Assembly (NCBI GenBank): GCA_032595685.2
Contig: CP159373.1
Span: 4,255,821-4,319,820 of the forward strand
DNA length: 64,000 bases
From: Candidatus Electrothrix aestuarii
GTDB taxonomy: Bacteria; Desulfobacterota; Desulfobulbia; Desulfobulbales; Desulfobulbaceae
Reading direction: 5' to 3'
In this document: one piece after another, positions 42,595 to 50,785 of the stretch
Numbering within the stretch: position 1 is the stretch's first letter
Layout: the number at the start of each line of letters is the position of its first letter
The notes under the pieces: generated by a model
Databases searched by the model: none
What the model saw: the letters and a program-made list of their open reading frames with translations, nothing else
Told to the model about the DNA's origin: nothing
Program-made: the position numbers and the translations under genes

Positions 42595-43386
42595 TTAACG
42601 GCTTTCCTTCCGCAGTACTTTTATCTCAAATAAAGAGGGCCAAAGCTTCCCGGTAATAAAAAGGCGATCCTCAACGGGATCATACATGATCCCGTTGAGC
42701 ACATCTTTTCTTGCTTGCCAAAGGCTCTGCATTCGCTGGCACAGGTCGCTCAGATCTAGCCAGCCTGTAACCACGCCGTCTTCCGGGCGAATAATGGCTA
42801 TCCGGTTGGTCTGCCAGACATTGGCATAGATTGCATCCTGGACATATTCCAGCTCGTTCAGTTTGCGGACCTCGCCTTGATCATCCCGGACCAGGATACG
42901 CCGTTTCTCTGTCAGGGTTCCGGGATCAAGAAAATACAAAAAGGCCGAACCATCACTGACAAGCAGCTCCTTGCCGTTATGGGTAATGCCCCAGCCCTCA
43001 CGCGGGTATGACCAGGATTTAAGCGGAGTGAACTCTCTTTTATCAAAGAGAAAGGCTTCATTATTTTTCCAGGTGAGTTGATATATTTTATCCTGGAACA
43101 CCGTAATCCCCTCAGCAAAATACCCTTCAGGGAAATTATACTGCCGCTTTACCTGCCCGGTTTTCAGGTCCACCAAACGCAGGGAGGAACGGCCATAGAG
43201 CCCGGTGCTTTCGTAAACTTGCCCCTCATCCCAGATGAGCCCCTGGGTAAAGGCCTTGGGATCATGAGGGTATTCCTGAACCACCGTATAGGTATACTGA
43301 ACAGGCTGTGGAATCCCGGTATTGCTTGTAGCAATATGCCCATTTAGCAAGAGGAGGAGTGGGATCAAAAAAATCCAGCTTCGCAT
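42595..43386 (-). CDS. Glutaminyl-peptide cyclotransferase
   Basis: A 263-residue exported enzyme that turns N-terminal glutamine of peptides into pyroglutamate. It has a signal peptide (about residues 1-20) and the five-bladed propeller of the plant/bacterial type: VVQEYPHDPKAFTQGLIWDE, YESTGLYGRSSLR, FAEGITVFQDKIYQLTWKN, LNELEYVQDAIYANVW and LNGIMYDPVEDRLFITGKLW, which hold the conserved Gln, Glu, Trp and Asn. It converges with the binding-protein gene and shares the minus strand with recJ, 14 bases downstream of it, so they are probably one message. Confidence 0.92.
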   Translation of the reverse strand: MRSWIFLIPLLLLLNGHIATSNTGIPQPVQYTYTVVQEYPHDPKAFTQGLIWDEGQVYESTGLYGRSSLRLVDLKTGQVKRQYNFPEGYFAEGITVFQDKIYQLTWKNNEAFLFDKREFTPLKSWSYPREGWGITHNGKELLVSDGSAFLYFLDPGTLTEKRRILVRDDQGEVRKLNELEYVQDAIYANVWQTNRIAIIRPEDGVVTGWLDLSDLCQRMQSLWQARKDVLNGIMYDPVEDRLFITGKLWPSLFEIKVLRKESR

Positions 43387-43400
43387 GGTACCTTATGACA

Positions 43401-45200
43401 TCAAGAAGACATATGCTCGTGTTGCGTAGCTGCTGGCTTCAAGGAAACTGCATGGACCTCCAGACGCTTTCTCCCTCGAAAGCAGGATTCCTTTAAACGA
43501 AAGCCTAAGTCCACCCTGCCCGCCTCGGCAAAGCTATGCTGCTCAGCCATAAAAAAACCTATCCCGCTGAGGCGCGTGCCGTTGAGGCGAAGGAAAAATT
43601 TCAGGTGTTCCCGCAGGCAATGAACCTCTTCCAGATGAACATTCTGAACCAGAAATACTGGCTCAGGATTGCCCTCACCAAAGGGCTCCATGAGCTGCAG
43701 GCCGCGCAGGATATCCTGGCAACTCTGCTCCTCATCCAGCAGGGCATCAATACTGGTCCCCAGCACCTGTTCATCCCGCTCCATCTGCTGAACCTGTTCA
43801 TCAAACAGAGCACGGAAGGCTTCGAAGGCATCCTGTCGAACGGTAAGTCCAGCCGCCATAGCATGACCACCGAAGCGGAGGATCTGTTCCTGGCAAAGCT
43901 CCAAAGCACGATGCAGATCAAGTCCTGGCACAGAACGACCGGATCCCTTGACCACAGCCACCTCTCCTTCTTCCATGCAATAAGGCGGCGTATCTCCGGT
44001 AAAGACCAAAGACGGGACGTGATAGCGGTCCACCATGCGGGAGGCAATGATACCGATGACGCCTAGATGCCAATTCCTACCGTACAGGACCAGGCTCTCC
44101 ATACCCTCGCCAAGCTGGGCCTCAGCCTGCCGCACAGCCTCATCCAGAACAGCTGCTTCCAGTTCCCGCCGCTGAAGGTTGGCCTGCTCTAATTCCTGGG
44201 CCAGAGCATTGGCTGTATCGCCCTCGCTGAGGAGGAGCTCTGCTGCCAGCTCAGGATTGCCTAAGCGGCCTGCGGCATTAATCCTTGGAGCCAGCTGATA
44301 GGCGATATCCTCAGCCGAAATTATTCCCTGGCCTGTTCCGGTGACCTTGCACAAGGCCCGAATCCCAGGTCGACTGCGCTCTCCCAGTACCTCTAACCCA
44401 GCCCTAACCAGAATACGATTGACCCCGGTCAGCTGCATCACATCAGCCACTGTGCCCAGGGCCACTAAATCCAAAGAGTCCCTGAGATTCGGCATGGTCT
44501 CCTGAGTCCAGACCCCCTCTTCCACCAGCCTGCGCCGCAGCGCCATGATGAGAAAGAAGGTCACCCCAACACCGGAAAGATCCTTATAGGCAAAGGTGCA
44601 ATCCTCCTGACGAGGGTTCAGCACCGCATCGGCCTGGGGGATCCGGCTCGAATCGCTGGGTGGTTGATGGTGGTCCGTAATAATCACCCGGAAGCCCAGT
44701 TCCTTGGCATAGACCACCTCATCCGCAGTGCTGATGCCGCAATCCACTGTAATTAACAAGGCTGGCATCTCTACTTTTTCGGCCAGTGCAGCCACGGATT
44801 TCATAGTCAGGCCGTAATCATCGGTCAGACGATTGGGTAAATGCCAGATGGCCTGCACACCAAGTTTAGCCAGGAAATCGGTCAGCAGAACCGTGGAGGT
44901 AATGCCGTCCACATCGTAATCTCCGTGAATCACCACCTGTTGCCTGGCCTGAATACTTGTAACAAGAAGGTCAACCGCTGCATCCAGTCCTTTCAGAGTG
45001 GCAGGAGAAGGAAGTGCTGACAGCTGTGGAGAGAGATAAGAGGCGGCTTCCTCCGGGTCTGTTACTCCGCGCTGGCAGAGAAGCTCTGCGATAACCCCAG
45101 GCAGGCGAAATTCTCGGGCCAGTTTTTGAGCGCATACAGCCTCGGTGGTAGTGAGTGGTGGAGGGAGGATATAGGGGAGGTATTCTTTTGTGGTGGTCAA
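43401..45200 (-). CDS. recJ: Single-stranded-DNA-specific exonuclease RecJ
   Basis: A 599-residue 5'-3' exonuclease of recombination and repair. The DHH phosphoesterase motifs are VVIHGDYDVDGITSTVLL near residue 77, LITVDCGIST near 148 and VIITDHHQPP near 173. DHHA1 sequence with VVKGSGRSVPGLDLHRALE and FGGHAMAAGLTV lies near 415-455, and the OB-like C-terminal part covers about 465-595. Length and order fit the family. The start codon is TTG at 45198-45200. It faces away from the toxin-antitoxin genes. Confidence 0.95.
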   Translation of the reverse strand: MTTTKEYLPYILPPPLTTTEAVCAQKLAREFRLPGVIAELLCQRGVTDPEEAASYLSPQLSALPSPATLKGLDAAVDLLVTSIQARQQVVIHGDYDVDGITSTVLLTDFLAKLGVQAIWHLPNRLTDDYGLTMKSVAALAEKVEMPALLITVDCGISTADEVVYAKELGFRVIITDHHQPPSDSSRIPQADAVLNPRQEDCTFAYKDLSGVGVTFFLIMALRRRLVEEGVWTQETMPNLRDSLDLVALGTVADVMQLTGVNRILVRAGLEVLGERSRPGIRALCKVTGTGQGIISAEDIAYQLAPRINAAGRLGNPELAAELLLSEGDTANALAQELEQANLQRRELEAAVLDEAVRQAEAQLGEGMESLVLYGRNWHLGVIGIIASRMVDRYHVPSLVFTGDTPPYCMEEGEVAVVKGSGRSVPGLDLHRALELCQEQILRFGGHAMAAGLTVRQDAFEAFRALFDEQVQQMERDEQVLGTSIDALLDEEQSCQDILRGLQLMEPFGEGNPEPVFLVQNVHLEEVHCLREHLKFFLRLNGTRLSGIGFFMAEQHSFAEAGRVDLGFRLKESCFRGRKRLEVHAVSLKPAATQHEHMSS

Positions 45201-45232
45201 AATGGTTCAGCGGGTAAAATTCTATTATCTAT

Positions 45233-45290
45233 AACTGACTATACCCCGTAGGGGGTATATTTTAGCCCCAACGGGGTGTGAGGGATCATT
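45233..45290. repeat. Short double-hairpin intergenic repeat
   Basis: Two small stems, ATACCCCGTAGGGGGTAT and CCCCAACGGGG, lie between recJ and the toxin-antitoxin promoter. They look like the hairpin-repeat modules seen elsewhere in the window. Confidence 0.45.
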
Positions 45291-45298
45291 AAGCAATC

Positions 45299-45340
45299 TT
45301 GACAAACCCTTTTCTATGTAGTAACGTTACTACATAGAAA
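45299..45340 (+). promoter_or_regulatory. Toxin-antitoxin promoter with perfect 30-bp operator palindrome
   Basis: TTGACA at 45299-45304 abuts a perfect 30-base palindrome (45311-45340; half-site TTTCTATGTAGTAAC). With a 17-base spacer the -10 would fall at the palindrome centre (TAACGT, 45322-45327). Repressor binding there would block the promoter, as expected for self-regulation by a Phd/VapC-type complex. The antitoxin gene's AGGAGGTG ribosome site follows 8 bases later. Confidence 0.75.
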
Positions 45341-45358
45341 TCCAACAGGAGGTGTATT

Positions 45359-45616
45359 ATGTCTATCACAACAATTTCCAGCAGAACATTCAACAGAGAT
45401 GTTGGCAAGGCAAAAAAGGCTGCTCAAACCGGTCCGGTCATTATTACAGATCGAGGACAGCCAGCCTATGTTCTTATGCATATAGATCAATACCGACAGG
45501 TTACCGGGAATAAAAAGAGCATTCTGGACCTACTTGCCATGCCCGGCGCAGAAAACATCGATTTCACTCCGCCCCGCATGCAAAACAACACATATAACCC
45601 CGCTAAGCTATTATAA
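45359..45616 (+). CDS. Phd/YefM-family antitoxin
   Basis: An 85-residue antitoxin. The N-terminus (TTISSRTFNRDVGKAKKAAQ, then GPVIITDRGQPAYVLMHID) is the Phd/YefM DNA-binding and dimerisation fold; the tail binds and blocks the PIN-domain toxin encoded next. It likely represses the operon by binding the 30-base palindrome upstream. Ribosome site AGGAGGTG is strong. The gene overlaps the toxin gene by one base (TAATG), so antitoxin and toxin synthesis are coupled. Confidence 0.92.
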   Translation: MSITTISSRTFNRDVGKAKKAAQTGPVIITDRGQPAYVLMHIDQYRQVTGNKKSILDLLAMPGAENIDFTPPRMQNNTYNPAKLL

Positions 45617-46044
45617 TGTACCTACTTGATACTAATGTCGTTTCAGAACTACGCAAAGCAGGGACGAATAAAATTGATCACAATGTCCAGCTCTGGGCCA
45701 GTCAACTTACTGTCCCAGATCTCTACCTGTCGGTCATCACACTGCTGGAGCTGGAAATGGGTATCTTATTGCTTGAACGAAAAGATAGCGAACAGGGGGC
45801 GATCCTTCGATCCTGGTTTGACGAGTATGTTATCCCAGCATTTTCAGGACGTATTCTGGATATTGATAGCACTATAGCACTACATTGCGCAGCCTTACAT
45901 GTTCCAGACCACCAGTCAGACCGGGATGCACTTATTGCAGCAACAGCACTTGTCCACGGCATGACAGTCGTTACCCGCAATATTGCAGACTTTGAGCCCA
46001 CTGGAGTAGCTCTGCTGAATCCTTGGCTTGAACAGAAAAAATAA
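45616..46044 (+). CDS. PIN-domain ribonuclease toxin (VapC/FitB-like)
   Basis: A 142-residue PIN-domain toxin that cuts RNA with metal ions. The acidic residues are in place: LLDTNVVSELRK (Asp5), LELEMGILLLERKD (Glu near 46), SDRDALIAATALVHG (Asp near 97) and VTRNIADFEPTG (Asp near 121). The whole active site is intact, so the toxin should be functional. It pairs with the preceding Phd/YefM antitoxin. Confidence 0.93.
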   Translation: MYLLDTNVVSELRKAGTNKIDHNVQLWASQLTVPDLYLSVITLLELEMGILLLERKDSEQGAILRSWFDEYVIPAFSGRILDIDSTIALHCAALHVPDHQSDRDALIAATALVHGMTVVTRNIADFEPTGVALLNPWLEQKK

Positions 46045-46068
46045 AGTTCCTCAACAAGCAACCCACCG

Positions 46069-46098
46069 GGCAGCCTGATCTGACTACGGCAGGCTGCC
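46069..46098. terminator. Bidirectional-type hairpin between toxin and glmS
   Basis: A perfect 9-bp stem (GGCAGCCTG with CAGGCTGCC) and a 12-base loop lie between two converging genes. No long T-run follows on either strand. Confidence 0.5.
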
Positions 46099-46109
46099 TC
46101 AGCCATATC

Positions 46110-47948
46110 TTATTCCACTGTCACACTCTTGGCCAAATTCCTCGGCTGATCCACATCACAACCACGGCGATTGGCTATTTCGTAGGAAAGCAGCTGGGCC
46201 GGGATGGTGTAGAGCAAGGGATTGAGCTCCTCATGGACCTTGGGCAGATAGAGTATATCTTCTGTCAATTCTGCAAGATGCTCGTCCCCTTCCGTGCCGA
46301 TCAACAGCAAGCGTCCCTGGCGAGCCCGAATTTCCTCAACATTGGAAATAGACTTTTGATAAACAGCATCCTGGGGCACCAAAGCCATGACCGGCATATC
46401 TCGATCAATCAGGGCAATGGGGCCGTGCTTAAGCTCACCAGCAGCATAGCCCTCAGCATGGATATAGGAAATCTCCTTGAGTTTCAAGGCACCTTCCAGG
46501 GCAATGGGAAAATTCAGTCCCCGCCCGACAAAAAGAAAATCCTTGGCATCATAATAGCCCTCAATCATCTCCCGGATCTGTTCCTGCATAACCGGCAGGG
46601 TTGTGTCAATTACGGCAGCTATCTCTACAAGGGCAGCACCCAGTTCCTTGAGCGTATCCTGGTCAATGGTTTTACGGACCTGTGCCAGATAGAGGGTGAA
46701 GAGGAACAAAGCGGAAAGCTGACTGGTAAAGGCCTTGGTGGAGGCCACCCCGATCTCAGGACCAGCATGGGTGTAGATCACACCGTCTGCCTCCCTGGTC
46801 ATGGTGGAGCCGACCACATTACAGATGGTCACTACTCTGGAGCCCAGTGAAGCAGCCAGACGGATACCAGCCAAAGTATCAGCGGTCTCCCCGGACTGCG
46901 AAATAGAAACGGTCAAGACCCGCTCATTGAGAAGGAGGCGGCGATAACGAAATTCCGAGGCAATATCCACATCCACGGGGATTCCAGCCCATTTTTCAAT
47001 CCAGTATTTTGCCACCAGGGCGGCATGCCAGGACGTTCCACAGGCTACCAAGGCGATGCGTTCGATGTTTCGTAATTCCTCATCAGAAAGACCGATCTCC
47101 GGCAGGTCAACATCCCCAGTATCTGGGATAATCCTACCGCTCACCGTGTTCAGGATTGCCTGAGGCTGCTCAAAGATCTCCTTAAGCATGAAATGCTTAT
47201 AACCGGCCTTTTCAGCCATTGCTGCATTCCAGTCAATGGTCTTGACCTGCTTGTTGATTTCCTGCCCGCTTTCAACGCCCATAATGGTGTAGGAACCCTT
47301 TTCCAGCACCGCCAGCTCGTGATCATCAAGAAAAATGACATCCTTGGTATAAGGCAACAAGGCCGGAATATCCGAAGCCAGATAGCAGGCCTCTGCATCC
47401 ACGCCCATAACCAGAGGACTCTGGTTGCGCGCAGCCACCAGGCGATCTGGATCCTTGAGCCACATCACGCCCAGGGCATAGGAGCCATCAACACGGGCCA
47501 GGGCCTTGCGCACAGCAGCAACCAGGTCATCTTTCAGATATTTTTCTATCAGATGGGCAAGTACCTCGGTGTCCGTCTCAGAGGAGAAACGATGCCCGTC
47601 CGCAAGGAGCTCCTGCTTGAGTTTGCCGTAATTCTCAATAATACCATTATGTACCACCACCAGCTCGCCGGTACAATCAGAATGAGGGTGGGCATTATCC
47701 TCAGTGGGAGCGCCGTGGGTCGCCCAACGGGTATGGCCAAGCCCGGTATGGGCGTCTGCACCTATATATTCATCAAGTACCTGCTCCAGATTCACCAATT
47801 TTCCGGCAGCCCGAAATTTCACCAATGCATCCTGGTGCTGATATACAAGACCGGCAGAATCATATCCCCGATACTCCAAACGGCGCAATCCTTCCAGTAA
47901 TACAGGGATGACCTTTCTGTTCCCGGTATAACCGACTATCCCACACAT
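46110..47948 (-). CDS. glmS: Glutamine--fructose-6-phosphate aminotransferase (isomerizing)
   Basis: A 612-residue enzyme that makes glucosamine-6-phosphate, the entry to peptidoglycan and lipopolysaccharide sugars. Cys2 of MCGIVGYTG is the glutaminase nucleophile. LEYRGYDSAGL, GHTRWATHG and HNGIIENY are conserved in the N-terminal domain. Two SIS sugar-phosphate isomerase domains (about 290-430 and 460-600) include VACGTSWHAALVAKYWIE and SQSGETADTLAGIR, and the C-terminus ends PRNLAKSVTVE as in the family. A good ribosome site (TTGGAGATGCC) precedes the ATG. No glmS ribozyme was recognised upstream. Confidence 0.97.
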   Translation of the reverse strand: MCGIVGYTGNRKVIPVLLEGLRRLEYRGYDSAGLVYQHQDALVKFRAAGKLVNLEQVLDEYIGADAHTGLGHTRWATHGAPTEDNAHPHSDCTGELVVVHNGIIENYGKLKQELLADGHRFSSETDTEVLAHLIEKYLKDDLVAAVRKALARVDGSYALGVMWLKDPDRLVAARNQSPLVMGVDAEACYLASDIPALLPYTKDVIFLDDHELAVLEKGSYTIMGVESGQEINKQVKTIDWNAAMAEKAGYKHFMLKEIFEQPQAILNTVSGRIIPDTGDVDLPEIGLSDEELRNIERIALVACGTSWHAALVAKYWIEKWAGIPVDVDIASEFRYRRLLLNERVLTVSISQSGETADTLAGIRLAASLGSRVVTICNVVGSTMTREADGVIYTHAGPEIGVASTKAFTSQLSALFLFTLYLAQVRKTIDQDTLKELGAALVEIAAVIDTTLPVMQEQIREMIEGYYDAKDFLFVGRGLNFPIALEGALKLKEISYIHAEGYAAGELKHGPIALIDRDMPVMALVPQDAVYQKSISNVEEIRARQGRLLLIGTEGDEHLAELTEDILYLPKVHEELNPLLYTIPAQLLSYEIANRRGCDVDQPRNLAKSVTVE

Positions 47949-48403
47949 GGCATCTCCAATGTAATTTTTATATCAAAGTGGTCGGTGAAACCGACCAGAC
48001 ATACTTTCATGTTTGGTTCTCTCGGCCCGAAGGCCGAAATGGAATTACTAATGAACAAAAGAAAACGATTCATAGGCTCGGAATATTCCTTGGAATACAT
48101 GCAAGGCCGAGCAACAATAAAAAAAGAATATCATATCCAGTCGATAAAGGACATAGAAAAAATACCGGAAAAGAACCGGTAAAATATTTACAGGCTGTGG
48201 CAAAGGAAGTATTTTGTTTTTCCGTAAAGCGGATCCTTTCTGAGGATGTCGTTTTTTCAATACCCAAGCAGGGAAATTGAACGTAGCGCAGATCCCTCCC
48301 TTTGCCAGAGTTCGACACAAAGTTTGACGATGACAAACCTTTCAAACCGGTTCTATGACCTGTATAAAGCAACAGAAATCATAGCCGGACAGCATAACGT
48401 GCA
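47949..48403. other. Intergenic region without a supported gene
   Basis: Two hairpins are visible, GGTCGGTGAAACCGACC at 47981-47997 and TCGGCCCGAAGGCCGA near 48024. A 43-codon plus-strand frame starts at 48051 (MNKRKRFIGSEYSLEYMQGR), and a second frame continues with VKYLQAVAKEVFCFSVKRIL. Together they might be the remains of a small gene broken by a frameshift, but I recognise no family and do not call it. Confidence 0.35.
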
Positions 48404-48829
48404 ATGATGAGCAAGCAGGATAAAAAAAGCGTACGAAAAAAAGCAGGCGTTGTTGCCTATAAACAAACAGAGAACGAGGAAGAGCCTCTCGTCCTTCTGG
48501 TCACAGCCCGTAAGATTCCAGGAACCTGGGTATTTCCGGTGGGCGGCATTGATCCCGGTGAAACACCGGAAATTGCAGCGGCCCGGGAATGCGAAGAAGA
48601 ATCTGGTTACAGTGTGGAGATCGGCAAGAAGCTGGCTCCCATTGAAGCAGACAATGGCAAAAAAACAGACCATTTCATCTTCTTTCTCGCCACAGTATCT
48701 GCAGAAAAAGAGACCTGGGAAACCGACAGAACCAGGGCATGGGTGCCCCTGTCCCAGCTTAAAGACAGGCTGCCTCCCTTTTTTCACAGCGTGGCAGAGG
48801 AAGCAACTGCCTACCTGACTGAACAGTAG
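48404..48829 (+). CDS. NUDIX hydrolase
   Basis: A 141-residue hydrolase of nucleoside-diphosphate-linked or diphosphoinositol-like compounds. The full Nudix box is present: GGIDPGETPEIAAARECEEE then SGY, near residues 47-69. The N-terminal KAGVVAYKQTENEEEPLVLL and the spacing of the box resemble the diphosphoinositol polyphosphate phosphohydrolase-like branch, which can also cut short polyphosphates, but substrate is not certain. The stop codon TAG is the first triplet of a 59-base repeat. Confidence 0.88.
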   Translation: MMSKQDKKSVRKKAGVVAYKQTENEEEPLVLLVTARKIPGTWVFPVGGIDPGETPEIAAARECEEESGYSVEIGKKLAPIEADNGKKTDHFIFFLATVSAEKETWETDRTRAWVPLSQLKDRLPPFFHSVAEEATAYLTEQ

Positions 48830-48885
48830 GGGCGAACCTTTGTGTTAGCCCTTGCCTATCGGGCAGACACAGGGGCCTGCCCCTA
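48827..48885. repeat. 59-bp imperfect palindromic repeat, copy 2
   Basis: Starts TAGGGGCGAACC and ends CCTGCCCCTA. Same length as the copy at 12388-12446 and about 80 percent identical by eye, with the downstream GTGAATTTCTTTTTGT also shared in part. Its first three bases are the stop codon of the NUDIX gene. Confidence 0.7.
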
Positions 48886-48953
48886 CGAAATATATCGGAA
48901 ACGGTGAATTTCTTTTTGTAACACCTCTTACTAGATAAAAATTATAAAAAAAC

Positions 48954-49514
48954 ATGAATACAGTAGAAGAACGACAACGACTCAAGGAATTACTCCTGGA
49001 AAAATCATATCGCGAAGGCACCTTCACCCTGACCTCAGGCAAGCCCTCAGATTTCTATATAGACGGCAAGCAGACCACCTTGGATGCAGAAGGCGGCTAC
49101 CTCTGCGGACGTCTCCTCTTTGAACTGATTAAGGATGCTCCTGAGAAAATCAGCAGCGTGGGTGGCATGACCTTGGGAGCAGATCCCCTGGTGACCGCTG
49201 TATCTGTTGTCAGCCATCTGGATGGCAATCCCATCCCGGCCTTTATTGTCCGCAAAGAAGCCAAGGGGCATGGTACAGGCAACTACATCGAAGGCAAGAA
49301 AAATCTGGAGCCGGGCAGCTATGTTGCATTGGTCGAAGATGTTGTCACCACAGGCGGCACCCTGATTAAGGTTATTGAGCGCGTGGAAAACGAAGGATTC
49401 AAGGTAGGCCTGGTTGTTACAGTGGTTGATCGGGAGGAAGGCGGCGCAGAGGTCCTTGCTCAGGCTGGCTATCCTTTAAAATCCATTTTCACCAGAACAG
49501 AGCTTATTGGTTGA
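48954..49514 (+). CDS. pyrE: Orotate phosphoribosyltransferase
   Basis: A 186-residue enzyme of pyrimidine synthesis that joins orotate to PRPP, giving orotidine monophosphate. The PRPP loop is YVALVEDVVTTGGTLIKVIE near residue 118, the substrate-side block is FTLTSGKPSDFYIDGKQTTL near 22, and GGMTLGADPLVTAVSVVS near 65 is conserved. The length is slightly short of the E. coli enzyme but normal for this branch. The upstream region is A-rich and no strong ribosome site is seen. A dual-CXXC protein gene follows 19 bases later. Confidence 0.95.
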   Translation: MNTVEERQRLKELLLEKSYREGTFTLTSGKPSDFYIDGKQTTLDAEGGYLCGRLLFELIKDAPEKISSVGGMTLGADPLVTAVSVVSHLDGNPIPAFIVRKEAKGHGTGNYIEGKKNLEPGSYVALVEDVVTTGGTLIKVIERVENEGFKVGLVVTVVDREEGGAEVLAQAGYPLKSIFTRTELIG

Positions 49515-49533
49515 TCTCGGAAGGAGTTCCACT

Positions 49534-49704
49534 ATGCAATGTAAAAAATGTCAGGGCAAATTGGAAGTGAAGCGGCAATGTCGTCGCATCCGCCTGCAAT
49601 GTCGCGACTGCCAGCAGGAGTATCAGATTCATGAGGTAGCTGCGGACCTGGATGCAGAAACCGAAGAGCAGCTTGCGCGCTACACCTGCATTATCTATGA
49701 TTGA
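49534..49704 (+). CDS. Dual-CXXC small zinc-ribbon-like protein
   Basis: A 56-residue protein with two CXXC pairs (MQCKKC and LQCRDC) that likely hold a metal ion, followed by QEYQIHEVAADLD and ending YTCIIYD. It matches my recollection of a family named dual CXXC motif small (seleno)protein found mainly in Desulfobacterota, some members of which have selenocysteine; here all four ligand positions are Cys and the stop is TGA. ATG 49534 has the strong site GGAAGGAGTTCC. It is probably co-transcribed with pyrE and is followed by a terminator. Function is unknown. Confidence 0.8.
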   Translation: MQCKKCQGKLEVKRQCRRIRLQCRDCQQEYQIHEVAADLDAETEEQLARYTCIIYD

Positions 49705-49727
49705 GTAAAAATCGCCTTACGCCTCAA

Positions 49728-49752
49728 GGGAAGCAGTATTCTACTGCTTCCC
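49728..49752 (+). terminator. Hairpin terminator after the pyrE unit
   Basis: A perfect 11-bp stem (GGGAAGCAGTA with TACTGCTTCCC) closes a 3-base TTC loop 23 bases after the TGA stop. It probably ends the pyrE and dual-CXXC message. Confidence 0.7.
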
Positions 49753-49893
49753 ATATTCCCCACCCTTCCTGCCTTTTAAACATTTCATACACTTCAACAC
49801 CAATTTCTCTTTTAAACTCCCCCTTTAAATGATAACATAAATTACAAAGTAATAGATATCAACAAAATCACATAAAAACAGGAGGGACACAGT

Positions 49894-50712
49894 ATGAAAA
49901 AAATAATACACCTCACTGATTTGCATATCGGAATAGATGAATGCGATCAAGTTATGAAAAATATCGTCGCAAACATAAAGGAAAAAACAACACCTGCAAG
50001 TGACTACATAATAGTTATCACTGGAGACTTGGTAGATAAAGTAGATGATAGCTTGAGTACATACATGCAGGCTAAGGAGTATATTGATGAGCTTAAACAG
50101 TCAGGATTCAATAATATACTTATTGTACCAGGTAATCATGATTATGGAACTGGAAATCATCAGGAAAAAGAATATGTAGGACTATTCAACAAAACTTTTC
50201 TAGGGAATGAATTCATTAAGTACCCTATTCTAGACAGAATTGATGAAATTGCCTTTATAGGTCTCAATTCAATGGAAGGAGAAATGACAAGAGTAATATC
50301 CCAATCTGATGAAGTAATATCTGTTGAGGAGAAGGACTCCCGATTCGCAGCTGGTAGCCTTGGGAAAAAACAGCTTAACGAATTAGAAAAAATGCTCACA
50401 AGCAATCCGAAGGTAACTACTGCACAAAAAGTTGTTGTCTACTTGCATCATAGACCCTTCTATTATCTTATTCCCCCAACAGGGCATCATCTACAAGACA
50501 GAACTCAATTAAAAAAAATTCTTAAGGGAAAGATCGACCTTCTGCTCTTCGGCCATACTCATCGCGAAAAAACGTTTCATGGTAGGAGAAAAATACCTCG
50601 AATATACGATGGCGGAGCTTCGACTGGAAAAGACGGTAAAAGACCTCCTCATATGGTCATTGATCTCTCAACAGACCCCAAAAATGATATTGATGGAAAC
50701 TTCTATGAATAG
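49894..50712 (+). CDS. Calcineurin-like metallophosphoesterase
   Basis: A 272-residue binuclear-metal phosphoesterase. All family motifs are present: DLHIGIDE near residue 9, GDLVDKVDD near 44, GNHDYGTGNH near 81, YLHHRPFYY near 185 and GHTHREKTFH near 218. The last two supply metal-binding His residues. No signal peptide. The gene is markedly AT-rich compared with pyrE and ilvC on either side, suggesting acquisition by transfer. It has a strong ribosome site (AGGAGGGACAC). The substrate is unknown; cyclic nucleotides or nucleic acids are possible. Confidence 0.9.
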   Translation: MKKIIHLTDLHIGIDECDQVMKNIVANIKEKTTPASDYIIVITGDLVDKVDDSLSTYMQAKEYIDELKQSGFNNILIVPGNHDYGTGNHQEKEYVGLFNKTFLGNEFIKYPILDRIDEIAFIGLNSMEGEMTRVISQSDEVISVEEKDSRFAAGSLGKKQLNELEKMLTSNPKVTTAQKVVVYLHHRPFYYLIPPTGHHLQDRTQLKKILKGKIDLLLFGHTHREKTFHGRRKIPRIYDGGASTGKDGKRPPHMVIDLSTDPKNDIDGNFYE

Positions 50713-50785
50713 ATTACTTACGCAGTAGCGTATAACTTAAACAGGGGGAGCCGATGGAACAGGCCCCCCATACACTTACCTGGCG

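Noticed and set aside
47949-48050. glmS ribozyme upstream of glmS
   Set aside because: No ribozyme core could be recognised, and it is characteristic of Firmicutes and not of this kind of genome.
47978-48280. 100-codon plus-strand gene before the NUDIX gene
   Set aside because: It overlaps hairpins, has no ribosome site, and the plausible stretches lie in two different frames with no recognised family.
49702-49752. TGA of the dual-CXXC gene as a selenocysteine codon with the following hairpin as SECIS
   Set aside because: The family-like protein is complete at YTCIIYD. Reading through gives hydrophobic sequence without a motif. The hairpin has a 3-base UUC loop without the G or U features of bacterial SECIS; a terminator fits better.
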